This document shows positions 47,702 through 56,138 of a DNA stretch of 64,000 nt, one piece after another. The notes beneath the pieces are model-generated. The model searched no databases, was not told the origin of the DNA, and was given only the letters and a program-made list of their open reading frames with translations. Each line of letters starts with the position of its first letter. Within the stretch, counting starts at the first letter, position 1. This DNA is from Rahnella woolbedingensis. GTDB taxonomy: Bacteria > Pseudomonadota > Gammaproteobacteria > Enterobacterales > Enterobacteriaceae. The translations under genes were made by a program, and so were the position numbers. The stretch is taken from assembly GCF_003602095.1 (NCBI RefSeq), contig NZ_RAHH01000013.1, forward strand, positions 1 to 64,000. Reading direction: 5' to 3'.

Positions 47702-47729
47702 CTTATAGACCCTTTAAAGGGTCTATAAG
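47702..47729. repeat. 28-bp perfect palindrome
   Basis: The 14-base half CTTATAGACCCTTT is followed directly by its exact complement, with no spacer. It lies between the stop of the unknown 235-residue gene and the AlpA-like promoter region. There is no T-run, so it is more likely a protein-binding site than a terminator. Confidence 0.6.
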
Positions 47730-47790
47730 AAATGAAATAGATCTCTGTTCCTGTGATACTTTAAATTTCCTCTAACGGTTTCTTATGGGG

Positions 47791-48498
47791 TCAATCATAA
47801 ATTGCGTTTAACGCAGAGGATAGCTTCGCTCTTAACGATGATGATTTCAGGCCATCATTTGAAAGATCGTTTTTTTCGATATATTCATCTATGATTTCTT
47901 TAATATGTTCTACACATACAATGTTGTCCTTCTTTATCCATTTAGATGGATTTTTTTTGTTTTTCTCTAGTGCTAATAAACTAACTGTTATGCCTAATAG
48001 TTTATTGATGTTAATAATCTCTTCGTCTTTCTTGTAAAGTCCGCGATTATCAGATATGAGTGTCTTCCCTAGCTCTTCTGCTTCCCCACCGACGAAAGCA
48101 AGGAGGGGGCGTGTTTTATTGTTCATTGCAATATTACTTACTGCAACTCTACACCTTTCTAAAATAGATGGTGGCGTGAATTCATCATCCGTACAATTAA
48201 ACCCTGTGGCACAAATTATGTCAGTAATAATTCTTTCATCAGAGTTGACAGGATGATTGGTTGTTCTAAATTGCCCGTACCGTGTTGTTCTCGGGATGCT
48301 ATTCGACTTAAATATTTCTTCTAATGTTCTAGTCATTCGCATGTGAATATGTGTAATTATTTCAAGTTTTTCTTTAATAATATATTTTTTAGCCATCGTG
48401 GGGGATATGCCAACAAGGCATTTAGCTAGTTCATCGATTGTGATTGACGGGAGAGTAGTTAACCTCTCAAATTCGTTCATTCTTTGGAAGCTTTTCAT
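47791..48498 (-). CDS. 235-residue protein of unknown function
   Basis: A Lys/Ile/Asn-rich, AT-rich gene without signal peptide or membrane segment. The N-terminal third (LPSITIDELAKCLVGISPTMAKKYIIKE) could be a helix-turn-helix. The middle contains TRPLLAFVGGEAEELGKTLISDNRG. I recognise no family. It begins 8 bp after the island 1 integrase, so the two are probably cotranscribed. A regulatory or cargo role is possible. Confidence 0.62.
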   Translation of the reverse strand: MKSFQRMNEFERLTTLPSITIDELAKCLVGISPTMAKKYIIKEKLEIITHIHMRMTRTLEEIFKSNSIPRTTRYGQFRTTNHPVNSDERIITDIICATGFNCTDDEFTPPSILERCRVAVSNIAMNNKTRPLLAFVGGEAEELGKTLISDNRGLYKKDEEIININKLLGITVSLLALEKNKKNPSKWIKKDNIVCVEHIKEIIDEYIEKNDLSNDGLKSSSLRAKLSSALNAIYD

Positions 48499-48506
48499 TT
48501 AATTCC

Positions 48507-49727
48507 TCAATCCTTTGATTCTAAATCTGTTAATCTTTCTGCCCATAAATTTAAGGCTTTTTTGCGTTCATCAAAATATTGATGCCTATTGTAAATCCCT
48601 TCTACTCCTCTGATTCTATGATTTAAACACCGTTCTGCAACGATAGGGTCAACGCCTAAAGATGCGAGGTGAGTACGTGCGGTTCGTCTGAAATCATGTA
48701 CTGTGAAATTATTGACGTCGGGCATCTCAGCTTTTACTTTTGCTAAGGCAACCGGCAGGGTGCTTTCAACGATATGTGGGATCATGCGGTTTTGCATTTT
48801 GCGTGCAGGTAGAACCCATTCACTGTTCAATGACATATTTTTAAGCTGAAGGAGCCACTCGATGCCCACCGGCGGTAGAGGGATATCTATAGGATCGCCA
48901 TTTTTGGTACCTGTTAGATGCCAAACGGCAGTTTCAAAATCAATGTCTTCCCATCTGGCTGCACATAGCTCCATTTTTCGACAGCAGAGCAACAAGAGCA
49001 GCTTCATTGTTAATTCATTTTGAATGCTAAAGCCCTTAGCTCGCTTCATTGCGGTAAATAGCTGCTTAAGCTCCTCTGTATCTAAATAACGTTCTCTGGT
49101 TTTCTCCTGCCCTCCTGCATCAGATAAATCAAAGGCAGCAGTGGGATTTACTTCAAGTGCATGGCGTTTAATACCGTAATTAAATATTCGTCTTGTCCAA
49201 CGCAGTACATCATTGGCTACAGTCGGCGCGCCTCTGGCGAGGATACTCTGCAACATATCGTCAATATGACGGGGTTTAACTTCATCGGCCTTAAGATGGC
49301 CAATGTTCGGATTGATGTCTTTATCAATCCGGCGGCGGAGGATTTCAGGATGCTTCCAGCGCCCCAGTATTTGCCGTTCAAAATATTCGGTTGCCAGATT
49401 GGAGACCCGCAACGCATTTCTATCAGATTCCATTTTTGCCAGAGCATCTGCTTTACGTTCTTGCTTCTCTCCAGCGACGTCATATCCCAAAGAAACGCGG
49501 GCGGATAGCAATTTAACCGTTTCGCGAGCCTTAGCAAGCGATAGCTCTGCATATGATCCGATCCACATAGCCCTCGCTTTCCCCGCGAAGCGGTAACGAA
49601 AACGCCATTTTGGTACAGCAAAGCTTTCTCTATGGCAGAGATATAACCCACCACCATCAGAGCGTCCTTCAAAGCGTTCTCCAGCTTTTAGCCATGCTTT
49701 GATCTGTAAATCTGTTAATTTTCCCAT
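48507..49727 (-). CDS. P4-type tyrosine integrase of island 1
   Basis: A 406-residue recombinase with the DUF4102 N-terminal arm-binding domain (MGKLTDLQIKAWLKAGERFEGRSDGGGLYL), a SAM-like core-binding domain, and a catalytic domain with Arg in LLLCCRKMELCAARW, VHDFRRTARTHLASLG, and LNHRIRGVEGIYNRHQY including the nucleophile Tyr. It lies next to attM with its start towards it, and TTGGTACA arm repeats lie just upstream. It should target the yicC tail, like its counterpart in island 2. Confidence 0.93.
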   Translation of the reverse strand: MGKLTDLQIKAWLKAGERFEGRSDGGGLYLCHRESFAVPKWRFRYRFAGKARAMWIGSYAELSLAKARETVKLLSARVSLGYDVAGEKQERKADALAKMESDRNALRVSNLATEYFERQILGRWKHPEILRRRIDKDINPNIGHLKADEVKPRHIDDMLQSILARGAPTVANDVLRWTRRIFNYGIKRHALEVNPTAAFDLSDAGGQEKTRERYLDTEELKQLFTAMKRAKGFSIQNELTMKLLLLLCCRKMELCAARWEDIDFETAVWHLTGTKNGDPIDIPLPPVGIEWLLQLKNMSLNSEWVLPARKMQNRMIPHIVESTLPVALAKVKAEMPDVNNFTVHDFRRTARTHLASLGVDPIVAERCLNHRIRGVEGIYNRHQYFDERKKALNLWAERLTDLESKD

Positions 49728-49749
49728 TTGAGCTCGCTAATACCCACTA

Positions 49750-49800
49750 TGTACCAAATTCAACTGTACCAAAGAGCTGATTGGTACATGTTTTGGTACA
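49750..49800. repeat. Right arm-type repeats of island 1
   Basis: TGTACCAAA at 49750 and 49765 (inverted units), then the 21-bp copy with TTGGTACATGTTTTGGTACA at 49780-49800 that is identical to the one at 38060. Together they give four TTGGTACA-type units between the integrase start and attM. Confidence 0.75.
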
Positions 49801-49848
49801 CGGTTTTAGTGAAATTTCATAGGATGATATGTGATGTGATGAGATAAA

Positions 49849-49873
49849 GAAAGCCCGTAAATTACGGGCTTTA
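49849..49873. terminator. Terminator at the right end of island 1
   Basis: A stem AAGCCCGTAA / TTACGGGCTT with A and T runs at its flanks, 37 bp left of attM. It is similar in place and sequence to the hairpin beside attL, so it looks like an imported yicC terminator. Confidence 0.7.
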
Positions 49874-49909
49874 AAGGGGTTTTGTTATGCATCGAGACGC
49901 AGTGAAACT

Positions 49910-49930
49910 TTACTCGATATTCTGAATCTG
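49910..49930 (-). other. Middle attachment site (junction of islands 1 and 2)
   Basis: A 21-bp core again encoding Q-I-Q-N-I-E-stop on the minus strand, with codon changes ATT, ATC and GAG relative to the active yicC tail. It is both the right end of island 1 and the left end of island 2. The 33-bp match to attL covers 49903-49935. Confidence 0.82.
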
Positions 49931-50001
49931 TTTATTGAATATAAATAAAAGGTATTAAAAATTAGTTTATTAGTATGATTTTGTCTGTGGTTGCGGCAGT
50001 T

Positions 50002-50021
50002 TACTACCCGATGTACTACCC
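50002..50021 (+). repeat. Left arm-type repeats of island 2
   Basis: Two TACTACCC units at 50002 and 50014, 12 bp apart. They match units beside the island 2 integrase. The 12-bp step is the same as between the units of island 1. Confidence 0.65.
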
Positions 50022-50145
50022 CTTTGGGTTAATAAGAATGTAAAAAAACTATATTAATATTGTTCAATATGAGGACAATACTCGGATGAAATGAAAAGTC
50101 TTTTCCTGTCGGATATGACCGGATAATCACATTCAGGATGATACT

Positions 50146-52665
50146 ATGCTGACGGATGTAACAGCAGTAACAGGTAACGTCTATACGCTCGACATTAATG
50201 ACAGTCCAGTTATCCCCGATGTGCTGCGTTTTCGGGGTACTGAAGCATTAAGCAAACCTTTTAGCTGGCGAATTGAATTCACTACCCCACAGAGCAATAT
50301 TCGCCCTGAACAGGTGTTGATGAAATATGCCAGTTTCACGATGCGTAACGGCAAAGTGGTTCACGGTATTCTCACCCGTCTGGAATGGCTCTCCACCAAT
50401 GCCGATGAATCCCACTACAGTGTCATCCTCGAATCCCGTCTGGCTCTTCTTTCCTATACTCGCCGCTGTGCCATTTATCAGGGCCTCTCCGTACCGGACG
50501 TGGTGGAGCTGGTGCTGCGTGCTCATGGTATGGAGGGTGCTGACTTCGAGTTTACGCTGTCGCGGCAGTATCCGGTTCGCGAGTTGATTACCCAGTGGCG
50601 AGAGACTGACCTGGAATTTATTCAGCGCATTTTGTCTGAGGTGGGTATCTGGTTTCGGCAGGAGATGAATGACGTCACGGGGCTGGATGTCACCGTGTTT
50701 GGCGACAGCCAGCTTCACTATATCTTCAAGGGGGCGTTGCCCTATCACGAGCCGTCTGGCCTGTATGACGGTGCAGAGCTGTGCTGCTGGGGGGTGCGCA
50801 CCTGGCATAGTACAGTAACGGGAAAAGTATCGACCCGCGATTACAACTATCGCACCGCTTCTGAACCCATGGACACCGTCGTTTCCGTGCGTTCTCCTGC
50901 CGCCACTACCGGCGAGCATTACTGTTACGCCAAACCATACCGCGAGGCCGGAGACGATACGACCTCTGAGCCGGAAACCGAAAGCGGTGCCTTCTATGCC
51001 CGTCTGCACCATGAGCGAGAGCTAAATAAATCTGCCCGTGTGCATCTGTTCAGCAATGCCTTCTGGTTAACGCCAGGGATGGTGATTGACCCCAAGGGCG
51101 TTAACTTGCAGGACTTGAGCGACGGTGTGATTATCACTTTCGCCTCATTTATTGGCTCCCGCGATTCCCGGCTGCACGTCTCGGTCTGGGGGATGCCGTA
51201 CCGTGAGGCGTACAGTTTCCGCCCACCTGAAATATTGCGCCCGGAAATCCACGGTACGCTCCCGGCCAGAATCGAGAGCCGGGAGAAGCACGATACCTAC
51301 GCGTACCTCGATGAAACAGGCCGCTATCGGGTGAAGCTGGATTTTGACCGCGAAGGGACAGAGCCAGGCTACGGCTATCTGTGGCTGCGCATGGCGAAAC
51401 CGTACAGCGGCGAGCAGTTCGGCTGGCACACCCCACTGATTGATGGCACGGAAGTGGCGATAGCCTACAGCAATGGCGATATTGACCTGCCGTATATCGC
51501 CTATGCACTGCATGACTCCAAACACCCGGACCACGTAAATCGCGATAATCACACACGTAATATTCTCAGAACGCCTGCCAATTCCAAACTCCGCATGGAA
51601 GACAAGCGCAGCGAGGAGCATATCAAGCTCGCCACGGAATACGGAAAAACCCAGCTCAACAGCGGCCATCTGGTGGACGCGCAGGGCAAACCACGCGGTA
51701 CCGGTACCGAACTGCGCACTGATGAGTGGGGCACCATCCGTGCCGGAAAAGGGCTGTTTATCAGCGTTGACGAACAGTCCAAAGCGCAGGGTGAAGTGCT
51801 GGATATGGCTGCGGCGCTGAAGGAAATCGACCAGCTGCAACAACAGCTCCGGCAACTGGAAATGGCCGCCGAACAGGCGCAGGCGCTAAAAGCGGATATC
51901 GACAGTCAGATAGCGATGTTTGAGCAACGGCTAAAACCGCTGAATGAAGTCCTGCACTTCTCAGCCCCGCAGGGCATGGCCTTCACCAGCGGTGAACATC
52001 TGCAAATGACCGCAACGAAGAACGCCGCCATCAATGCCGGAGGCGATATCAGCATGGGCGTGATGGGCAATATGACCGCGCTGACGGGTGACAAACTCGG
52101 CCTGTTTGCCAGAACCGGACAACTGAGCCTGAAATCCGGCGAAGGCCCAATAGAGATGCAGGCGCAGAACGGCAATCTGCGGCTGTTTGCGGAGAAAAAA
52201 CTGACTATCACCTCCCCCGAAGATATCTCGTTTACCGGCAAGAAACGCATCGTGCTGATTGGTGGCGGCACCTACCTGAAGCTTGAACAAGGAAAAGTCG
52301 AATATGGCACACTGGGCCAGTATCTCCGTCGTGTAAAACGCACTGCAACCGCTGCCCCGCAGTCTATGCCGATGAACATGCCCCGCATGGGCACACCGTA
52401 TATTTACTCGGCTATTTATCAACTTCAGGACCCACACGGCAACATCCTGGCTAACACGCCTTATCGCCTTATCACCCCATCAGGCCAGACGGCAACGGGT
52501 TACAGCGATAATCAAGGCCATTCCGTACCGGTTTATACCCGTCAGCAGGAGGATGTGGCGCTGCATATCCTGCAAAAAACACCGCAACCAGAAGAGACTA
52601 TGTGGTTTATTGGCGAAACCGATACCCACCAACTGGAAACCGAACTCAGGGAGGTAAAATCATAA
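50146..52665 (+). CDS. Type VI secretion tip protein VgrG (TssI) with transthyretin-like extension
   Basis: The spike tip of a contractile injection system, 839 residues. A gp27-like base (about 1-365) is followed by a gp5-like OB domain (about 370-450, ARIESREKHDTYAYLDETGRY). A coiled-coil rich in Gln/Glu (about 554-595), a DUF2345 beta-helix (about 605-715) and a transthyretin-like domain (about 750-820, DPHGNILANTPYRLITPSG) follow. Such C-terminal domains load effectors in other systems. No other T6SS gene lies here, so it needs sheath genes elsewhere in the genome. It overlaps the effector start. Confidence 0.94.
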   Translation: MLTDVTAVTGNVYTLDINDSPVIPDVLRFRGTEALSKPFSWRIEFTTPQSNIRPEQVLMKYASFTMRNGKVVHGILTRLEWLSTNADESHYSVILESRLALLSYTRRCAIYQGLSVPDVVELVLRAHGMEGADFEFTLSRQYPVRELITQWRETDLEFIQRILSEVGIWFRQEMNDVTGLDVTVFGDSQLHYIFKGALPYHEPSGLYDGAELCCWGVRTWHSTVTGKVSTRDYNYRTASEPMDTVVSVRSPAATTGEHYCYAKPYREAGDDTTSEPETESGAFYARLHHERELNKSARVHLFSNAFWLTPGMVIDPKGVNLQDLSDGVIITFASFIGSRDSRLHVSVWGMPYREAYSFRPPEILRPEIHGTLPARIESREKHDTYAYLDETGRYRVKLDFDREGTEPGYGYLWLRMAKPYSGEQFGWHTPLIDGTEVAIAYSNGDIDLPYIAYALHDSKHPDHVNRDNHTRNILRTPANSKLRMEDKRSEEHIKLATEYGKTQLNSGHLVDAQGKPRGTGTELRTDEWGTIRAGKGLFISVDEQSKAQGEVLDMAAALKEIDQLQQQLRQLEMAAEQAQALKADIDSQIAMFEQRLKPLNEVLHFSAPQGMAFTSGEHLQMTATKNAAINAGGDISMGVMGNMTALTGDKLGLFARTGQLSLKSGEGPIEMQAQNGNLRLFAEKKLTITSPEDISFTGKKRIVLIGGGTYLKLEQGKVEYGTLGQYLRRVKRTATAAPQSMPMNMPRMGTPYIYSAIYQLQDPHGNILANTPYRLITPSGQTATGYSDNQGHSVPVYTRQQEDVALHILQKTPQPEETMWFIGETDTHQLETELREVKS

Positions 52666-53948
52666 TGGAAATGCCCGATTTACCGACAGGCACACCTGAT
52701 ATCTCCACCGGGGCGAACAACCAGCCGTGGGACTGTACCACGACAGGTGTGGAGATGGTTGAGAAGCAGTCGCGCCTACCCACCACGGAAAGCCGCCAGT
52801 ATCTGCATATCAAGGTGGAATACGCCATGCGTTTCCCTCGCCTGTCTGCCGAAATTCGGCGTGAAGGCCGCTCGTATCAGATGAGTCTCAAGCAGTTGAT
52901 GATGAGTGGGTTGATCCGTGCTGATGAAATTGCCCGCGATTATTATTGGTATTACAAGGCGGAGGTGGCGTTTGATATGCGAACTACACCACCGCGCCCA
53001 TTTCTCAGCAGTTCATTGCTGAAAAATGGTGCAGGCCGCCGTCATACGCTTAATCCCTTCCCGGTGCCCGGCAAGGGCATTTACCGCCGCCCTGACGTGA
53101 TTATTGTCAAGAACAAGCAGGATCGCTGGCCGGGACTGGCGGGGCCGGATACCGAAGGCAATATGCATGGCGACAATCTGGCCCGCCTGGTGGAAGTGAA
53201 ATTTCCAGAAGACTCCTTCAAAGGGGGACAATATGGTGACTATATGCGTATTGTCGGCAGAAACCGAGCCAGGATGACCATTCTGGAGATCCACGACTGC
53301 CGCCCGGAAGAGCAGCAGTGGGTGGATCAGGTGGTGAATGTGACGATGAAAGCGTGGAAAACCAGTGAGGCGAAGTACTGGCCACTTGTCCTCTACCCAC
53401 CCATTTTTATGCCTCGTCCACCTTCCACGCCTGTTGCCGCCAAGGTCGAGCCTTGGACGCATATGGGTAAAGCCGTGGCCGATCTCAGTGAAGGTGCTGT
53501 GCGTGGCGTTGCTGAAGGCTGGAATGCGTTATCGAAAGAGACGCAGATGGTCCTGAACTCAGCTGCGGGCTGGCTTAACGACAGCGGCGAATGGGTTTAC
53601 CAGAAGGGTGATCAGGCCTGGGCATGGGCCAGTAAAACCGGTAAGTATGTGAAGTCCTGGACTAATGAACAGATTAAGGCTGCGTGGGCGGAAATACAAA
53701 AAGCCACGGATATGACGCTTGATATGCTGAAACAGGTGGACTGGGTGCAGGTGCTGACCAATATTGCCAAAACGGTGGGCGTTATTCTGGTTGCCGTGGG
53801 TATTGGCGCACTTGTCGTGATGTTGGGTATCCCGGAAGCCATTATTGGGGCATTTTTACTGATTGTTCGTTTGGCGATAAGCGCCTGGGGAACCCTTGCA
53901 ACCATTCTCGGTGCAGGGACAGGTACGGCGGCGCTGGTAGCCGGTTAA
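52665..53948 (+). CDS. VRR-NUC nuclease T6SS effector (TseV-like)
   Basis: Its ATG shares a base with the vgrG stop (TAATG) behind a GGGAGGT ribosome site; this gives 427 residues. The nuclease core has RRPDVIIVKN with Asp144 and LVEVKFPEDSFKGGQ with Glu177 and Lys179, the E-x-K of VRR-NUC/PD-(D/E)xK enzymes. TseV effectors of Salmonella with this domain damage DNA of rival cells. The C-terminus adds an amphipathic region and two hydrophobic segments (about 371-390 and 392-415), which could aid membrane crossing (inferred). No PAAR or adaptor gene lies nearby. Confidence 0.85.
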   Translation: MEMPDLPTGTPDISTGANNQPWDCTTTGVEMVEKQSRLPTTESRQYLHIKVEYAMRFPRLSAEIRREGRSYQMSLKQLMMSGLIRADEIARDYYWYYKAEVAFDMRTTPPRPFLSSSLLKNGAGRRHTLNPFPVPGKGIYRRPDVIIVKNKQDRWPGLAGPDTEGNMHGDNLARLVEVKFPEDSFKGGQYGDYMRIVGRNRARMTILEIHDCRPEEQQWVDQVVNVTMKAWKTSEAKYWPLVLYPPIFMPRPPSTPVAAKVEPWTHMGKAVADLSEGAVRGVAEGWNALSKETQMVLNSAAGWLNDSGEWVYQKGDQAWAWASKTGKYVKSWTNEQIKAAWAEIQKATDMTLDMLKQVDWVQVLTNIAKTVGVILVAVGIGALVVMLGIPEAIIGAFLLIVRLAISAWGTLATILGAGTGTAALVAG

Positions 53949-53960
53949 ACAGGAGCAGAT

Positions 53961-55175
53961 ATGGAATTGCAGGATTTTGAGCTGAACTACATCGAGAAAT
54001 GGTTACCGGAAGCCTCTGTTAAGTACAAAGATGGCAGTCCGGCGGTTAATCTCGGTCTGATTATCACGGTGTTTTTTAAGGACGGACATACGCCGGAAGT
54101 CCGCCGCAAGATGGTGGAGTGCGTGGATCGCTTCTATACAGAATTTAAGCCACACCTGAAGAAACAAATTACAGATAATTGGGTTGGTATTACGGAAAAT
54201 AACTATAAAAAGTATCGACAAGAGATTTTGGACTCTGGGCCTGAAGAGGTCATTGATTGGTATTTAACCAGTGCGGCAGAGAAATTTATTGCTCCAGATT
54301 ATGAAATCGCATTAATAGGACAGCGAGTTTTCCATAACGAAAACGATAGATCAGTAGTCAAGCTGACTTTTCCATTCTCTTTGCTGAAAGAACCTGCTGG
54401 TAAAGTTCGTTTTCAGAACTGGTTGTTATGGCTGAGCGATACCTTTCCTGTGGAAAGTGGATATGCAGGACTTTCCTTTGCATTACCGCAGGAGTTTTAT
54501 CGTTTATTTCCTTACGAGTTTGCACTAGCCCAGCGTTTTTCCGGTGTGATGGTGGATTCTCTCGGAACACTTGAAGGTGGGGAAGCCGTTGAAGGCCTGA
54601 AAGGTGCCTGCTGGTACACCATTCTGGGTACGCCGTGGCTGGAAAAGCTGGGGGGTGCAGAAAAGTTAAAACATCGTTTAGCGAAAACGCCCGAAATCAG
54701 CCCGTTTCCCTATAATAACGGGGTGATCCTTAAAGCCGGGGAACTGCCGCCTGCACTGGGCGAGATGCAAACCGAGGGCTTGCCGCCTTTGTTGGTCAAG
54801 GTGAACCAGATTATTCGCCCTGTGCGCTACGATGGCCATAATGGCCTGCATTTTTACTCTGAATACGAAAACCTTCAGTTTGACGAAGAATCCTCAATGA
54901 AATGGTTTGCCCGCTTCGACGAAGCCAGCGCCCTGCTGGATAAAGAGGACATCGGGAAATCCTACGAACCGGTACGCATCACCCGCTGGACCGACGAAAC
55001 AGCGCCCTATGCCGGGCAATGGGCCTCTATTGTTAATGGCACAACTGAATACATCCAGACCCGCGAAGGGCAGAAGATGCCAGCCTTTGAGGATAAGTAC
55101 GGTAAGCAACACCGCGCCTGCTGGAAGCTGCTGAAGCGGGATGACAAAGGCAGTGTGTATACTCTTCCTGAATAA
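53961..55175 (+). CDS. DUF3396 T6SS immunity protein (TsiV-like)
   Basis: A 404-residue soluble protein of the DUF3396 family, which accompanies VRR-NUC and similar T6SS effectors and protects the producer. VNLGLIITVFFKDGHTPEVRRKMVECVDRFY in the first 70 residues and FPYEFALAQRFSGVMVDSLG in the middle are typical. It begins 12 bp after the effector with a GGAGCAGAT ribosome site, so effector and immunity are made together. The C-terminal quarter is longer than the core domain. Confidence 0.82.
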   Translation: MELQDFELNYIEKWLPEASVKYKDGSPAVNLGLIITVFFKDGHTPEVRRKMVECVDRFYTEFKPHLKKQITDNWVGITENNYKKYRQEILDSGPEEVIDWYLTSAAEKFIAPDYEIALIGQRVFHNENDRSVVKLTFPFSLLKEPAGKVRFQNWLLWLSDTFPVESGYAGLSFALPQEFYRLFPYEFALAQRFSGVMVDSLGTLEGGEAVEGLKGACWYTILGTPWLEKLGGAEKLKHRLAKTPEISPFPYNNGVILKAGELPPALGEMQTEGLPPLLVKVNQIIRPVRYDGHNGLHFYSEYENLQFDEESSMKWFARFDEASALLDKEDIGKSYEPVRITRWTDETAPYAGQWASIVNGTTEYIQTREGQKMPAFEDKYGKQHRACWKLLKRDDKGSVYTLPE

Positions 55176-55339
55176 CAATATGGTGATGTTTTCCCTCTCT
55201 CCTGACGTTGGCATTGAGCGGACATTTCAGGAGTCTTGGAAAAACAAGGTTGGAGTGAAATTGGTAACCCGGGAGTAGGCAGGGCAAATAAAGGGGGATT
55301 GAAAACAAATTCGGCTGAAATTTACAAAATTCTTTATCA

Positions 55340-56138
55340 CGCTGCATGTAGATTCCGACGCTCCTGAATGGATTTCTATGGAATGGAAATCCGTTCAGGA
55401 GCCAACAAGCGAAGCGCGTTAGCCGCTTGATATACGGATTTTAGCGCAGTAAATTATCGTTGTTACACCGCTGCTGTAAGCAGCACTCCCATGTTGCCAC
55501 GACCTTCCAGGCAACGCATAGGTATAACCTGTGTGGTCAACACCTAACCCGCTGACGCTACTGGCAGTGCGGGTGACCGCTTCTGCGGTGGTAGCTCTCT
55601 TATCTCACTGCGCCAGCAGACTGCATTTCTGTTTATGTTCTTCGCGCACTTGCGGCTTTCGTCAGCCCGAAATCGTGCGTCCCGCTCTCTCTTAACGTTA
55701 CGTCATCCTTGCTGCATGTCTGCTTTTCCCAACCATTTGGTACTGGCGCAATTGCCTCGTCATGGTCTTTTACTGCCACAACGTAACTGTACATGAGGCA
55801 GCAACGTCACTTCGTCCGCGACGCGGCTCGAAGTGACGTTGCCCCAGCCACCGCGCCAGCCCTTGTGGTGCCTTGTTTTCCTGCGCGACCTGTCATCTGA
55901 CGCTCTGTTTTCTGCGTCAACGCTTATCAACCTATTCAACTAATGAGGACTGAACTAATACCTGAGGCAGGCTTTTAGCCTGGGGAACTTCCTGCTGACG
56001 CAGGCGGTTGCATTGAGTGCATTACCGGTTCCCGTAATACCTAAACTCCAGAAACTTCGGCGCACAGGTATTGTTCAGCCCAGCACAGGATAGTCCTGTG
56101 CTGTGGGCAACCGCGCGCCGGAGACTGAGGTTAACGCT
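55340..56138 (+). other. About 800 bp hairpin-rich non-coding stretch
   Basis: No credible gene on either strand. Strong inverted repeats: 17-bp arms at 55360-55376 and 55386-55402 (one mismatch); GCTGCT-GTA-AGCAGC at 55470; GTTGCC / GGCAAC at 55493-55515; perfect 14-bp arms GCAACGTCACTTCG / CGAAGTGACGTTGC at 55801-55842; and CAGCACAGGA-TAG-TCCTGTGCTG at 56081-56103, just before the next gene. It could be a large structured RNA, an origin or a transfer site. I found no clear promoter or T-run. Confidence 0.55.

Larger units (their letters stand above)
37981..49930. mobile_element. Genomic island 1: P4-type satellite with a defence operon
   Basis: About 11.9 kb between two copies of the yicC 3' core. 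From left: TTGGTACA arm repeats, a three-gene defence-like operon, a P2/P4-like cos site, a Sid-like gene, an iteron cluster, an alpha-type primase-helicase, a P2-type integrase, small Icd/RHH/AlpA-type genes, an unknown gene, and the P4-type integrase beside attM. Order and parts follow phage P4, but I find no psu or delta gene. The left part is much more AT-rich than the chromosome. Confidence 0.85.

Noticed and set aside
50248-51855. Antisense frames of 236 and 254 codons inside vgrG
   Set aside because: They are shadows of the strongly biased vgrG reading frame.
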